Shown here piece after piece: positions 56,750-64,000 of a DNA stretch of 64,000 nt. Each line of letters begins with the position of its first letter. Position 1 is the stretch's first letter. The DNA lies in NCBI RefSeq assembly GCF_965279545.1, contig NZ_OZ257250.1, positions 2,232,001 through 2,296,000 on the forward strand. Reading direction: 5' to 3'. Position numbers and translations under genes: made by a program. The notes below the pieces were generated by a model. That model was not told where the DNA came from and searched no databases. It worked only from the letters and a program-made list of their open reading frames with translations. This DNA comes from Methylibium sp965279545 (GTDB lineage Bacteria; Pseudomonadota; Gammaproteobacteria; Burkholderiales; Burkholderiaceae_C).

Positions 56750-57862
56750 ATGCGCACCCTGCTCGTCACGCTCGCTCTCGCCCTGCTCGGTCCGTTCGCG
56801 GCGGCGCAGGCATTGCGGCTGACCCCGGTCGCCGCAGGGCTGCAGAACCCATGGAGCCTGGCCTTCCTGCCCGGTTTCGAGCAACACGGGCGCCTGCTCG
56901 TCACCGAGCGGCCGGGGCGCCTGCGCGTGGTCGAGCGCGACGGGCGGCTCTCGGCACCGATCCGGGGCCTGCCGCCGGTGGTGGCACGTGGCCAGGGCGG
57001 CCTGCTCGACATCGCGCTGCACCCCGGGTTCGAGCGCAACGGGCTCGTCTACTGGAGCTATTCGGAGCCGGCGCCGCAGGGACAGCGCGGCAACAGCACC
57101 GCCGTGGCACGCGGGCGGCTCGACCTCGCGGCACTGGCACTGAGGGACGTGCAGGTGGTGTTTCGCCAGGCACCGAAGGTCGAGTCGGACGCCCACTTCG
57201 GCTCGCGCCTGGTGTTCGCGCGCGACGGCACGCTGTTCGTCACGCTCGGCGACCGCTACAGCCGGCGCGCCGACGCCCAGACGCTCGACAACCACCACGG
57301 CAAGGTCGTGCGCATCGCCGACGACGGCAGCGTGCCGGCCGACAACCCCTTCGTCAAGCAGGCCGGTGCCTTGCCCGAGATCTGGAGCTACGGCCACCGC
57401 AACCTGCAGGGCGCCGCACTGCACCCGGCGAGCGGTGCGCTGTGGGTGCACGAGCACGGCCCGCAGGGCGGCGACGAGCTCAACATCGCGACCCGTGGCG
57501 CGAACCACGGCTGGCCGGTCATCACCCAGGGGCGCGAGTACGGCAGCGGCCTGCCGATCGGCGAGGGCACGGCCCGTGCCGACGTCGTGCCGGCGCTGAC
57601 CACCTGGGTGCCGTCGATCGCTCCCAGCGGCATGGCCTTCGTGACCGGCGAGCGCTACCCGGCCTGGCGAGGACAGCTGCTGGTCGGTGCGCTGAAGGCC
57701 AGGCTGCTGGTGCGGCTCGAGCTCGACGGCACGCGCGTCGTGCGCGAGCACCGGCACGAGCTGGGCCTGCGCGTGCGCGACGTGCGCCAGGGCCCGGACG
57801 GACTGGTCTACCTGCTCAGCGACGACGATGAAGACGGCCGCGTGTGGCGCATCGAGCCCTGA
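56750..57862 (+). CDS. PQQ-dependent sugar dehydrogenase family protein (YliI/Asd-like)
   Basis: The 370-residue periplasmic protein has a signal peptide (LLVTLALALLGPFAAAQA) and a six-bladed propeller of the soluble glucose/sorbosone dehydrogenase type. Family motifs are VAAGLQNPWSLAFLP, GGLLDIALHPGF, HFGSRLVFARDGTLFVTLGDR, SYGHRNLQGAALHP and HEHGPQGGDELN, with the catalytic His in the first part. E. coli YliI oxidises aldose sugars with PQQ. No PQQ biosynthesis genes are in the window. Confidence 0.9.
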   Translation: MRTLLVTLALALLGPFAAAQALRLTPVAAGLQNPWSLAFLPGFEQHGRLLVTERPGRLRVVERDGRLSAPIRGLPPVVARGQGGLLDIALHPGFERNGLVYWSYSEPAPQGQRGNSTAVARGRLDLAALALRDVQVVFRQAPKVESDAHFGSRLVFARDGTLFVTLGDRYSRRADAQTLDNHHGKVVRIADDGSVPADNPFVKQAGALPEIWSYGHRNLQGAALHPASGALWVHEHGPQGGDELNIATRGANHGWPVITQGREYGSGLPIGEGTARADVVPALTTWVPSIAPSGMAFVTGERYPAWRGQLLVGALKARLLVRLELDGTRVVREHRHELGLRVRDVRQGPDGLVYLLSDDDEDGRVWRIEP

Positions 57863-57895
57863 GGCGGCCGGCCGCGGGCATGGTATGAACGCGGT

Positions 57896-58567
57896 ATGCG
57901 CATCCTGATCGTCGAAGACGACCGCCTGCTCGGCGATGGCCTGGCCGTGGGGCTGCGCGCGCTCGGCTTCGCGGTCGACTGGTTCACCGACGGCGCTCAG
58001 GGCGACGCGGCGCTCGCCACCACGCCCTACGACGCCATCGTGCTCGACCTCGGCCTGCCCGGCCGCGACGGCCTCGTCTGGCTGGCGCGCTGGCGCAGCC
58101 GCTCGCAGCGCGTGCCGGTGTTGATCCTGACCGCGCGCGACGGCGTCGAGCAGCGCATCACCGGGCTCGACAGCGGCGCCGACGACTACCTCATCAAGCC
58201 GATCGAGACGACCGAACTGGCGGCGCGGCTGCGCGCGGTGGTGCGGCGCAGCCAAGGCCGCCCCGAATCAGTGTGGCAGCACGGCGCGCTGAGCTACCAG
58301 CCGGCCGCCAAGACCGCGTTGTGGCGCGGCAAGCCGGTGGTGTTGACGGCGCGCGAATGCTCGCTGCTCGAACTGCTGCTGTCCAACCCCCAGCGCGTGC
58401 TGCCGAAGCCGCTGATCCAGGAGAAGCTCTACGCTTTCGAGCAGGACATCGACAGCAACGCGGTCGAAGTCCACGTGCACCACCTGCGCCGCAAGATCGA
58501 CCCGAAGCTGGTGCGCACGGTGCGCGGCGTGGGCTATGCGCTCGGCGCCGTGGGGGACCTGACTTGA
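57896..58567 (+). CDS. OmpR-family response regulator (QseB/PmrA-like)
   Basis: The 223-residue protein has a receiver domain with acidic EDD pocket (VEDDRLLGDG), phospho-acceptor D51 in VLDLGLPGRDGLVWL, and the Lys in DYLIKPIE. A C-terminal winged helix follows (VVLTARECSLLELLLSNPQRVLPK, VEVHVHHLRRKI). It is the partner of the kinase downstream, with which it overlaps by 4 bp. The signal is unknown; QseBC/PmrAB relatives respond to envelope or metal cues. Confidence 0.93.
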   Translation: MRILIVEDDRLLGDGLAVGLRALGFAVDWFTDGAQGDAALATTPYDAIVLDLGLPGRDGLVWLARWRSRSQRVPVLILTARDGVEQRITGLDSGADDYLIKPIETTELAARLRAVVRRSQGRPESVWQHGALSYQPAAKTALWRGKPVVLTARECSLLELLLSNPQRVLPKPLIQEKLYAFEQDIDSNAVEVHVHHLRRKIDPKLVRTVRGVGYALGAVGDLT

Positions 58568-59913
58568 CCTTGCGTCGGCGCCTCATGCTGCTGCTGCTGC
58601 TGGCCACGCCGGCGGTGTGGGCTGGCGCCATGGCGGTCAGTTTCCTGAGCGCGCACCACGAGATCAACGAGATGTTCGACACCGAACTGGTGCGACTCGC
58701 ACGCCAGCTGCAGGCCACACTGCCGAGCACCAACCTGGACGCGCCGATCGACACCGCGTCGATGCCGCGGCCGTTGGCCGGCAAGGAGGGCGACGCCGAG
58801 CCGAACGATCTGTTGCTGGCGGTCTGGGATCGCAACGGCCGACAGGTGCTCGTCGACCGTGAAGGGTTGTTGATGCCCTACCTGCCGGCACAGGAAGGGT
58901 TCGTGGAGATCACGCTCGGCAAGCGGCCGTGGCGCGCCTACTACCTGCCCTCGCCTTCGGGCCGCTGGCTGGTGGCTTCGGGCCAGCGACACAAGGAGCG
59001 CCGCGAGCTGGTGTGGACCTTGACCGCCGGGCCGCTGCTGCCCTGGTTGCTGACGCTGCCGGTGCTGCTGCTGGTGATGGCCGCCGGACTCAGGCGCGTT
59101 TTGCAACCGGTCGCCGCGCTCAGCGCGGAATTGCAAGGGCGCGCCGCCGATGATCTCAAGCCGCTGCGCGGCACCGACTTGCCCGCCGACCTGCGCCCGC
59201 TCGTCGACGCGATGAACGCCCTGTTCGAGCGCACCGAAAAGCTGCTGCAACGCGAACGCCGCTTCACGGCCGATGCCGCACACGAGCTGCGCACGCCGCT
59301 CGCGGCACTGCAGGCGCAGTGGGACGCCTCACGCCTGAGCCCGGGCACGGCGACTGCGGCCGAAACTGCGGACAAGCTCGGCCAGGGGCTGGCGCGGCTG
59401 AGCCGGCTGGTCACGCAGATGCTCCAGTTGTCGCGCATCGACCACCTCGACAGCGTCAGCCCGCAAGTCGCGGTCGACTGGGCCGCGCTCGTCGGCGAAG
59501 TGTTCACCGATGTGCTGCCTCTGGCCGAGCGCCGGCACGTGGAGCTGGCCTGCGAATGGCCCGAGGGCGGTGCGCTGCCCCTGCCCTTGCACGGCGCACC
59601 GCCGCTGCTCGCCGCATTGCTGCGCAACCTGCTCGACAACGGCCTGCGCTACAGCCCCGACGGTGGGCAACTGACGCTGCGCTTCAGCCACGACGCGCTG
59701 GAAATTCTGGACGACGGCCCCGGCGTGTCCCCCGAGCAATTGGCGCGGCTCGGCGACCGCTTCTACCGGCCCGCGGGCCAGGCCGAATCGGGCAGCGGGC
59801 TGGGCCTGTCCATCGTGCGGCGCATCGCTTACCTGCACGGGCTGCGCGTCGACTGGGCCAACCGCAGCGACCACAGTGGCTTCATCGTGCGGCTGAGCCG
59901 CTCGACCACCTAG
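58564..59913 (+). CDS. Sensor histidine kinase (QseC/PmrB-like; TTG start)
   Basis: The 449-residue membrane kinase begins with a TTG overlapping the regulator stop (TTGA); an ATG at 58585 is an alternative. It has two membrane segments (about 10-30 and 158-178) enclosing a periplasmic sensor. Then come HAMP-like and HisKA domains with His240 in FTADAAHELRTPLAAL, and HATPase motifs LLDNGLRYS, DDGPGVSPEQL and GSGLGLSIVRRIA. It pairs with the regulator at 57896 and converges on the TPR gene, with a hairpin at 59922-59938 between them. Confidence 0.92.
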   Translation: MTLRRRLMLLLLLATPAVWAGAMAVSFLSAHHEINEMFDTELVRLARQLQATLPSTNLDAPIDTASMPRPLAGKEGDAEPNDLLLAVWDRNGRQVLVDREGLLMPYLPAQEGFVEITLGKRPWRAYYLPSPSGRWLVASGQRHKERRELVWTLTAGPLLPWLLTLPVLLLVMAAGLRRVLQPVAALSAELQGRAADDLKPLRGTDLPADLRPLVDAMNALFERTEKLLQRERRFTADAAHELRTPLAALQAQWDASRLSPGTATAAETADKLGQGLARLSRLVTQMLQLSRIDHLDSVSPQVAVDWAALVGEVFTDVLPLAERRHVELACEWPEGGALPLPLHGAPPLLAALLRNLLDNGLRYSPDGGQLTLRFSHDALEILDDGPGVSPEQLARLGDRFYRPAGQAESGSGLGLSIVRRIAYLHGLRVDWANRSDHSGFIVRLSRSTT

Positions 59914-59921
59914 CCGCGCAG

Positions 59922-59938
59922 GGTGCGGCCGGCGCACC
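59922..59938. terminator. Hairpin between convergent kinase and TPR genes
   Basis: GGTGCG (59922-59927) and CGCACC (59933-59938) pair around a 5-nt loop in the 42-bp convergent gap. No T-tract is present, so this is only a candidate terminator. Confidence 0.4.
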
Positions 59939-59955
59939 GTGGCCCGGCTCGGGAT

Positions 59956-60609
59956 TCACTTCGACAACTGGGCACGCGCCTTGTCGAGCAGTTCTTTCGC
60001 CTCTTCGCGGCGCCCGGCATCGGCGATCTGCCGGCCGGGCCGGGGCGGCGCCTGCAGCGCATGCTCGAGGTAGGGGATCGCCTCGGCCGGCTTCTTCTGC
60101 TCGAGCAGGAATTCGCCGTAGAAGAAATTGGGGTCGATGCCCCTGGGGTTGAGCTTCAGCGCGGCCTGCAGCAGCTCGTCGGCCTTCTTCTTGTCGCCGA
60201 AGCCGATCGGCCATCCCGGCACCTTGTAGTAGAGGACGCCGAGGCTGTTGTAGGCCGAACCGTCGAGCGCTTCCGGGCTGATCTTGAGGGCCTGCTCGTA
60301 CAGGGCCTTGGCCTGCTTGACGAGGCCGAGCGCCCCGAGGCCGCCTTTCTCGCCCGCCAGCGAGCTCACGACGATGCCCTCCCACACGAGCGGCTCGCCG
60401 CGGCCGGGGTTGGCCTCGCTGAACTGGTGGGCCTTGGCGACGAGCGCTTCGTAGCGCTTCTCGCGCTCCTTCGCCGGCGTCTGGTAGCGCGTCACCTCCC
60501 ACTCATGCTGGACTTCGACGACGGCGTCCTCGACCGGGCCGGCATGGGCCAGCGTGGCACCGGCCGTCACGGCGAGCGCGGCCAGCATGAACAGGGGGCG
60601 TGCAGACAT
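59956..60609 (-). CDS. Periplasmic TPR-repeat protein
   Basis: The 217-residue protein has a signal peptide (MLAALAVTAGATLAHA) and TPR-like helical repeats (VKQAKALYEQALKISPEAL, KKADELLQAALKLNPRGIDP, AEAIPYLEHALQAPP). AAGGAG 9 nt before the ATG supports the start. It is the last gene of the operon that begins with the thermostable-hemolysin-family gene, 40 bp after the SDR gene. It may be a scaffold or partner for the pathway at the envelope; no enzyme motif is seen. Confidence 0.8.
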   Translation of the reverse strand: MSARPLFMLAALAVTAGATLAHAGPVEDAVVEVQHEWEVTRYQTPAKEREKRYEALVAKAHQFSEANPGRGEPLVWEGIVVSSLAGEKGGLGALGLVKQAKALYEQALKISPEALDGSAYNSLGVLYYKVPGWPIGFGDKKKADELLQAALKLNPRGIDPNFFYGEFLLEQKKPAEAIPYLEHALQAPPRPGRQIADAGRREEAKELLDKARAQLSK

Positions 60610-60649
60610 TGTTGTTCTCCTTGCAATGCGATGGGATGGGAGCCGCGAC

Positions 60650-61450
60650 TCAGGCGTCCGGCAGCGCCAGGCGATGCCGCTTGAATGCGGCGTCGAGCGC
60701 CGCGGGAGCGAGGCCGTTGACGCGCACCGCGTACTTCTCCGGCACGCCGAGGAAGCGCTCGGCCGCGCCGCTGCGCAGCAGCGTCAGGAGCGCGGCTGCC
60801 ACCACTTCCGGAGGGTCGGTGCCCGCCCCGGTTTCCTGGTTGTAGGCCTCCACCTCGGGCGAGTTGAACCCGGTTTGCGTGACGCGCGGCCCGAAATACT
60901 GGACACGCACCTTGGTCCCGGCCAGCTCGCGGCGCAGCGCTTCGCTGAAGCCGCGCAAACCGAACTTGGTGGCGCTGTAGACCGAGAAGCCCGGCAGCGC
61001 CAGGCGCCCGAGCACCGAGCCGACATTGAGCACGGCCGCTGCCGGCTGGTCCTGCAGCCCCGGCAGCAATGCACGCGTCAGCAGCATCGGCGCCACCAGG
61101 TTGGTCGTCACCGCCTGCAGGATGTGCGCCTCGTCGAGCGCGCCGAGGCGCCCGAAGCTCGCCAGCCCGGCGTTGTTGATCAGCACATTGACATGCCGCG
61201 CCAGCGCCACGCTGCGCACGGCCTCGATGCCCGCCGGCGTGCCGATGTCCACCGCCAGCACGTCCACCCGCGAACGGTCGCCGGCTTGCGGATCCAGCGA
61301 ACGCATCAGCGCTGCCAGCCGGCCGGCGTGCCGGCCGACGAGCAACAGGCGTGCGCCGGCGGCGAACAGCGCTCGCGCGGTGGGCGCCCCGATCCCGCCG
61401 GCGGCACCGGTGAGAACGACACTGGCATGCTCCAGTTTCATGCCCATCAT
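60650..61450 (-). CDS. Short-chain dehydrogenase/reductase
   Basis: The 266-residue classical SDR has the cofactor motif VVLTGAAGGIGAPTARALF near residue 12 and NNAG in VLINNAGLASFG. The catalytic Tyr/Lys are in YSATKFGLRGFSEALRREL. The start at 61450 overlaps the stop of the previous gene (ATGA); an ATG at 61447 is equally possible. In this operon it could reduce an aldehyde or keto product of the upstream ligase and oxidase; the substrate is unknown. Confidence 0.87.
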   Translation of the reverse strand: MMGMKLEHASVVLTGAAGGIGAPTARALFAAGARLLLVGRHAGRLAALMRSLDPQAGDRSRVDVLAVDIGTPAGIEAVRSVALARHVNVLINNAGLASFGRLGALDEAHILQAVTTNLVAPMLLTRALLPGLQDQPAAAVLNVGSVLGRLALPGFSVYSATKFGLRGFSEALRRELAGTKVRVQYFGPRVTQTGFNSPEVEAYNQETGAGTDPPEVVAAALLTLLRSGAAERFLGVPEKYAVRVNGLAPAALDAAFKRHRLALPDA

Positions 61451-62136
61451 GCGGCCCGCGAGGCGGCGGCCTGCGCGGCACGCGGCAGCGGCAGGCTGCG
61501 GAACACGTCACCATACAGCCGGTAGAAGGCACGCGCCGCATGCACGATGGCGTCCTGATCGGCGCGGTCTTCCAGCCGGTCCATCAGCAACTCGAAGTGC
61601 GCGGTGTGCCGCTGGTCCAGCGTGCCGTGGGAGCGCAGGTAGCTGAAGGCGGCGTCGGGCAGCTGCAGGTTCGCCTGGATGCGATCAGCCGCCAGCAAGG
61701 CCAGCGACACGCTGGTGCCCTCGAGCACATGCACCATGCCGAAGAAGCCCAGCGGGTTGCCGCGCGCGATGGTGTCATAGGCGTACGCCACCATCACCTC
61801 GGCGGCATGGCCTGATGCGCCGCGGCGCACCGCTTCCTTGTCGCCGCCGCAGGCCGCGATGTCGTCGAGGATCCACTCGTCGTGGCCCTGTTCTTCCTCG
61901 ATGTACTCGTCCAGCGCTTCGATCAGCCAGGCCTGCCGCGGCAGCGCGTGCACCCTGTCGCGGCAGGCCTGCAGCAGCGGCACCGTGTGGCGCACGTGGT
62001 GGTAGGCCTGTGTCAGGAAGGCGACGTAGCTGTCGAGCGCGACGTCACCGCGCAGGCAGCCCTGGATGATGGGAATGTCCACCAGCGCCGCGCGATCGGC
62101 GGCGGTGTCGCTCAGGAGTCGGGCGTGAAAGCTCAT
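61447..62136 (-). CDS. Iron-containing redox enzyme (haem-oxygenase-like / TenA-PqqC fold)
   Basis: The 229-residue protein shows the PqqC/UndA-type pattern: VPLLQACRDRVHALPRQAWLIEALDEYIEEEQGHDEWILDDI. It contains an ExxH (EQGH) metal motif, with further possible ligands in DQRHTAHFELL near residue 195. Relatives are non-haem iron oxidases such as UndA, which makes 1-undecene from lauric acid. Its position between an acyl-AMP ligase and an SDR, with ATGA overlaps on both sides, suggests oxidation of an activated fatty acid. This is inference. Confidence 0.8.
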   Translation of the reverse strand: MSFHARLLSDTAADRAALVDIPIIQGCLRGDVALDSYVAFLTQAYHHVRHTVPLLQACRDRVHALPRQAWLIEALDEYIEEEQGHDEWILDDIAACGGDKEAVRRGASGHAAEVMVAYAYDTIARGNPLGFFGMVHVLEGTSVSLALLAADRIQANLQLPDAAFSYLRSHGTLDQRHTAHFELLMDRLEDRADQDAIVHAARAFYRLYGDVFRSLPLPRAAQAAASRAA

Positions 62137-63626
62137 GGGATGGAGGGTTCTCGCAAGGAAGGCAGGGAAGCCGACGAGCAGTCCGCCAGCAACGCGTCGC
62201 GGTGCATCTGCTCGATCGCGGCACGCTGCGGCCGGCCGTTGGCGGTGGCCAGGCCGGTGCCCGCGTCGAAGGCCGCGCGAGCGCGCACCCACCGGCGCAC
62301 CTGTGCGTAGTCGGGCAGCGCCGCGTTCGCCGCATCGACGGCCGCTTGCAGCACCGTGTCCGGCAGGTCGGCGCGCAGCGGCCAGAGCACGGCCGACAGC
62401 GCGGGCTGGCCGTCGCCGAACACGACCGCCTGGCCGATCGGCGGCAGGCCGCCGACGCCGGCGCCCTGGAGTGCGGTTTCGACCCACTCGGGCGAGACAT
62501 TGCGACCGTAGGCAGTGACCAGCACCTGCTTCTTGCGGCCGCGCACGTGCAAGAAGCCGTCGGCATCGATCTCGCCGAGGTCACCGCTCGGCCACCAGGC
62601 CGGCGGCGGCGTGCTGCTGCCGAGGTAGCCGAGGAACAGCGAACCCGCGACCTCGATCTCGCCGTCGGCGGCAATGCGCACCCGCGCATGCGGCAGCGGC
62701 CGGCCGGCGCTGCCGGGCCGGTCGGCGCCCGGCAGGTTCAGCGTCTGCACCGAAGCGCCCTCCGAAAGACCGTAGCCCTCGAACGCCGGGATGTCCACCG
62801 CGCGCGCCGACTGCAGCAGCGAGGCCCCCACCGCGGCGCCGCCGACGGCCACCAGCCGCAGCGAGGTGGGCGCGCGCCGGTTGGCCGCACGCAGCCACAT
62901 CGCCCAGGCGCGCAGCATCTGCGGCAGCAGGATCAGGCTGTGCGGCTGGTGCGCCTCGACGGCCGCCTGCAGCAGCGCCGGATCGAAGCGCGACGAACCC
63001 TGCAATCCGACCGCGGCGAGCGGCAGCGCGATGCAGGTCGCACCGCGCAGGCGCGGCGCCAGCACGCCTGCGATGTTCTCCAGCAGCACGGCGAACGGCA
63101 GCGCACTGAGATGGCGGGTGATCTGCAGGCCGGCCGTGGCATCGCCGATGGCGCGGGCCACGCGCTGCATCGCGTCCTGGCCGAGGCACACGCCCTTGGG
63201 CGTGCCGGTGGTGCCCGAGGTGAAGGTGATCTTCGTGGTGCCCGCCGGCAGCGGGACCGGCAATGCCGGCAGCCGCAACGAGGCTATCGCCTCGGCTGTG
63301 TCACCCAGTGGCAGCGTTTCGGGCCGGCTGCCGGCGAAGCCGGCCGCAGCGGCCGGTACCGTCCACAGCGTGTCGACCCCGGCCGCGCCGAGTGCATGCT
63401 GCACTTGCTGCGGGGTGAAGAAGCCCGGCAACGGCACGTGCACGACGCCCGCCCGTGCCGCCGCCGCGTCGGCGATCAACCAGGGCGCGCCGTTGTCGAG
63501 CAGCGTGGCCAGCACGCGCACGCCACGATCCTGCAGGGCCTGCGCGGCCGAGCTCGCGGCGGCCTCGAAGCGCTCGGCGGACCATGCGTCGATGCCGGTC
63601 GGCGCCAGGGTTTCAATGAGCTTCAT
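62133..63626 (-). CDS. AMP-dependent acyl ligase (acyl-CoA synthetase family)
   Basis: The 497-residue adenylate-forming enzyme has the P-loop TKITFTSGTTGTPKGVCLG near residue 140, the GYGLSEG motif (EGYGLSEGASVQTL) and the hinge DLGEIDADGFLHVRGRKK near 400. The C-terminal Lys motif may be in GTGLATANGRPQR. It activates a carboxylic acid, probably a fatty acid, as the acyl-AMP or CoA thioester. The start MKLIETLAPTG at 63626 overlaps the stop of the hemolysin-family gene (ATGA); a longer opening inside that gene is a shadow. Confidence 0.88.
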   Translation of the reverse strand: MKLIETLAPTGIDAWSAERFEAAASSAAQALQDRGVRVLATLLDNGAPWLIADAAAARAGVVHVPLPGFFTPQQVQHALGAAGVDTLWTVPAAAAGFAGSRPETLPLGDTAEAIASLRLPALPVPLPAGTTKITFTSGTTGTPKGVCLGQDAMQRVARAIGDATAGLQITRHLSALPFAVLLENIAGVLAPRLRGATCIALPLAAVGLQGSSRFDPALLQAAVEAHQPHSLILLPQMLRAWAMWLRAANRRAPTSLRLVAVGGAAVGASLLQSARAVDIPAFEGYGLSEGASVQTLNLPGADRPGSAGRPLPHARVRIAADGEIEVAGSLFLGYLGSSTPPPAWWPSGDLGEIDADGFLHVRGRKKQVLVTAYGRNVSPEWVETALQGAGVGGLPPIGQAVVFGDGQPALSAVLWPLRADLPDTVLQAAVDAANAALPDYAQVRRWVRARAAFDAGTGLATANGRPQRAAIEQMHRDALLADCSSASLPSLREPSIP

Positions 63627-64000
63627 CGCTCGCCGGCCGGCAGCCGTTCGGCCAGCCGGCGCATGGCCAGCGGCAGGCTGCCGGCGAGCACCACCGGGTG
63701 GTGCTCGTAGTAGCGCCCCCAGTCGCGCGCACCGTCGCCCAGCCGGGCGGGATCGGCAGGGCCGAGCGCGGTCGGCACGACCCCCATGCGCGTGAACAGG
63801 TGTCGCAGTTCCTCGGTCAGCGTACTGACCACCCATTCGACCCGAAGACCCGCGAGGTGCTGGGCCAGCCGCAGGATCAGGCGCTGCCCTTCACCGGCAC
63901 GGGTGGCCGCCAGGTGGCCGACCTCGGCGATGCGCTCGCGCGCCGGCTGCTCCGTCTGCTCCGTCTGCCTAGCGAGCACGCGTTCGATCGGCTCGTCGAG
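63623..64000 (-). CDS. Thermostable-hemolysin-family protein (5' end beyond window)
   Basis: The 125 residues in the window start inside the protein (LDEPIERVLARQ). They contain ERIAEVGHLAATRAGEGQRLILRLAQHLAGLRVEWVVSTLTEELRHLFTRMGVVP, LGPADPARLGDGARDWGRYYEHHPVVLAGSLPLAM, the pattern of the Vibrio thermostable hemolysin family. The EVGHLA...RMG layout resembles the GNAT-like fold of acyl-homoserine-lactone synthases, so it may be an acyltransferase; this is inference. It overlaps the acyl-ligase gene by 4 bp and is the first visible gene of the operon. Confidence 0.75.
   Translation of the reverse strand, partial: LDEPIERVLARQTEQTEQPARERIAEVGHLAATRAGEGQRLILRLAQHLAGLRVEWVVSTLTEELRHLFTRMGVVPTALGPADPARLGDGARDWGRYYEHHPVVLAGSLPLAMRRLAERLPAGER

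Overview
The window looks like a chromosomal segment of a high-GC betaproteobacterium of the order Burkholderiales, probably near the Rubrivivax / Leptothrix / Aquincola group. Support: housekeeping blocks in the order usual for that order (DUF971-ubiE, ubiJ-ubiB-fmdB, argJ-secA-M23-DUF721, rpfE-like-recJ, lolD-lolC), EpsE/F/G/L-type exopolysaccharide proteins, and about 67% GC in a hand-counted line of secA. The genus call is inference.

Layout. (1) 1-2610, minus strand: end of an FmdB-type zinc ribbon gene, ubiB and ubiJ. (2) 2830-34265: a roughly 31 kb Wzx/Wzy-type exopolysaccharide (EPS) locus. Its plus-strand arm (2830-21388) carries the initiating sugar-phosphate transferase, an EpsL-like outer-membrane barrel, GDP-fucose synthesis (gmd, fcl), two polysaccharide-deacetylase-like proteins, a sugar nucleotidyltransferase, a DegT aminotransferase, a sugar epimerase, three GT4 glycosyltransferases, a WecG/TagA transferase, two GMC-type flavoprotein oxidoreductases and an aldo/keto reductase. 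In the middle lie two tandem beta-helix lipoprotein genes sharing 891 identical bp, an IS3 relic and one more GT4 gene. The minus-strand arm (34265 down to 27117) carries epsE, epsF, epsG, the flippase, the polymerase and a GT2 transferase. (3) 34532-40086, minus: ubiE, DUF971, a HIT protein and a 1304-residue flavin/iron-sulfur dehydrogenase. (4) 40204-64000: ordinary chromosomal genes (glycerophosphodiesterase, a receiver-GAF-kinase, argJ, secA, M23 peptidase, a GlxA-type regulator, lolDC, an orphan soxCD-like pair, rpfE-like, recJ, a soluble sugar dehydrogenase, a QseBC-like two-component pair) and a tightly coupled operon at the right edge encoding a thermostable-hemolysin-family protein, an acyl-AMP ligase, a haem-oxygenase-like iron oxidase, an SDR and a TPR protein.

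How it works together. The EPS locus can be read as a complete Wzy pathway: WcaJ-like priming, six further glycosyltransferases, Wzx flipping, Wzy polymerisation, EpsF/EpsG chain-length control and EpsE/EpsL export. No exosortase gene or PEP-CTERM protein was recognised in the window. The GMC oxidoreductases with the aldo/keto reductase and the duplicated beta-helix lipoproteins are the parts not explained by a textbook Wzy pathway. The locus separates ubiE from ubiJ-ubiB, genes that are adjacent in E. coli, which suggests the EPS block was inserted into a conserved ubiquinone locus.
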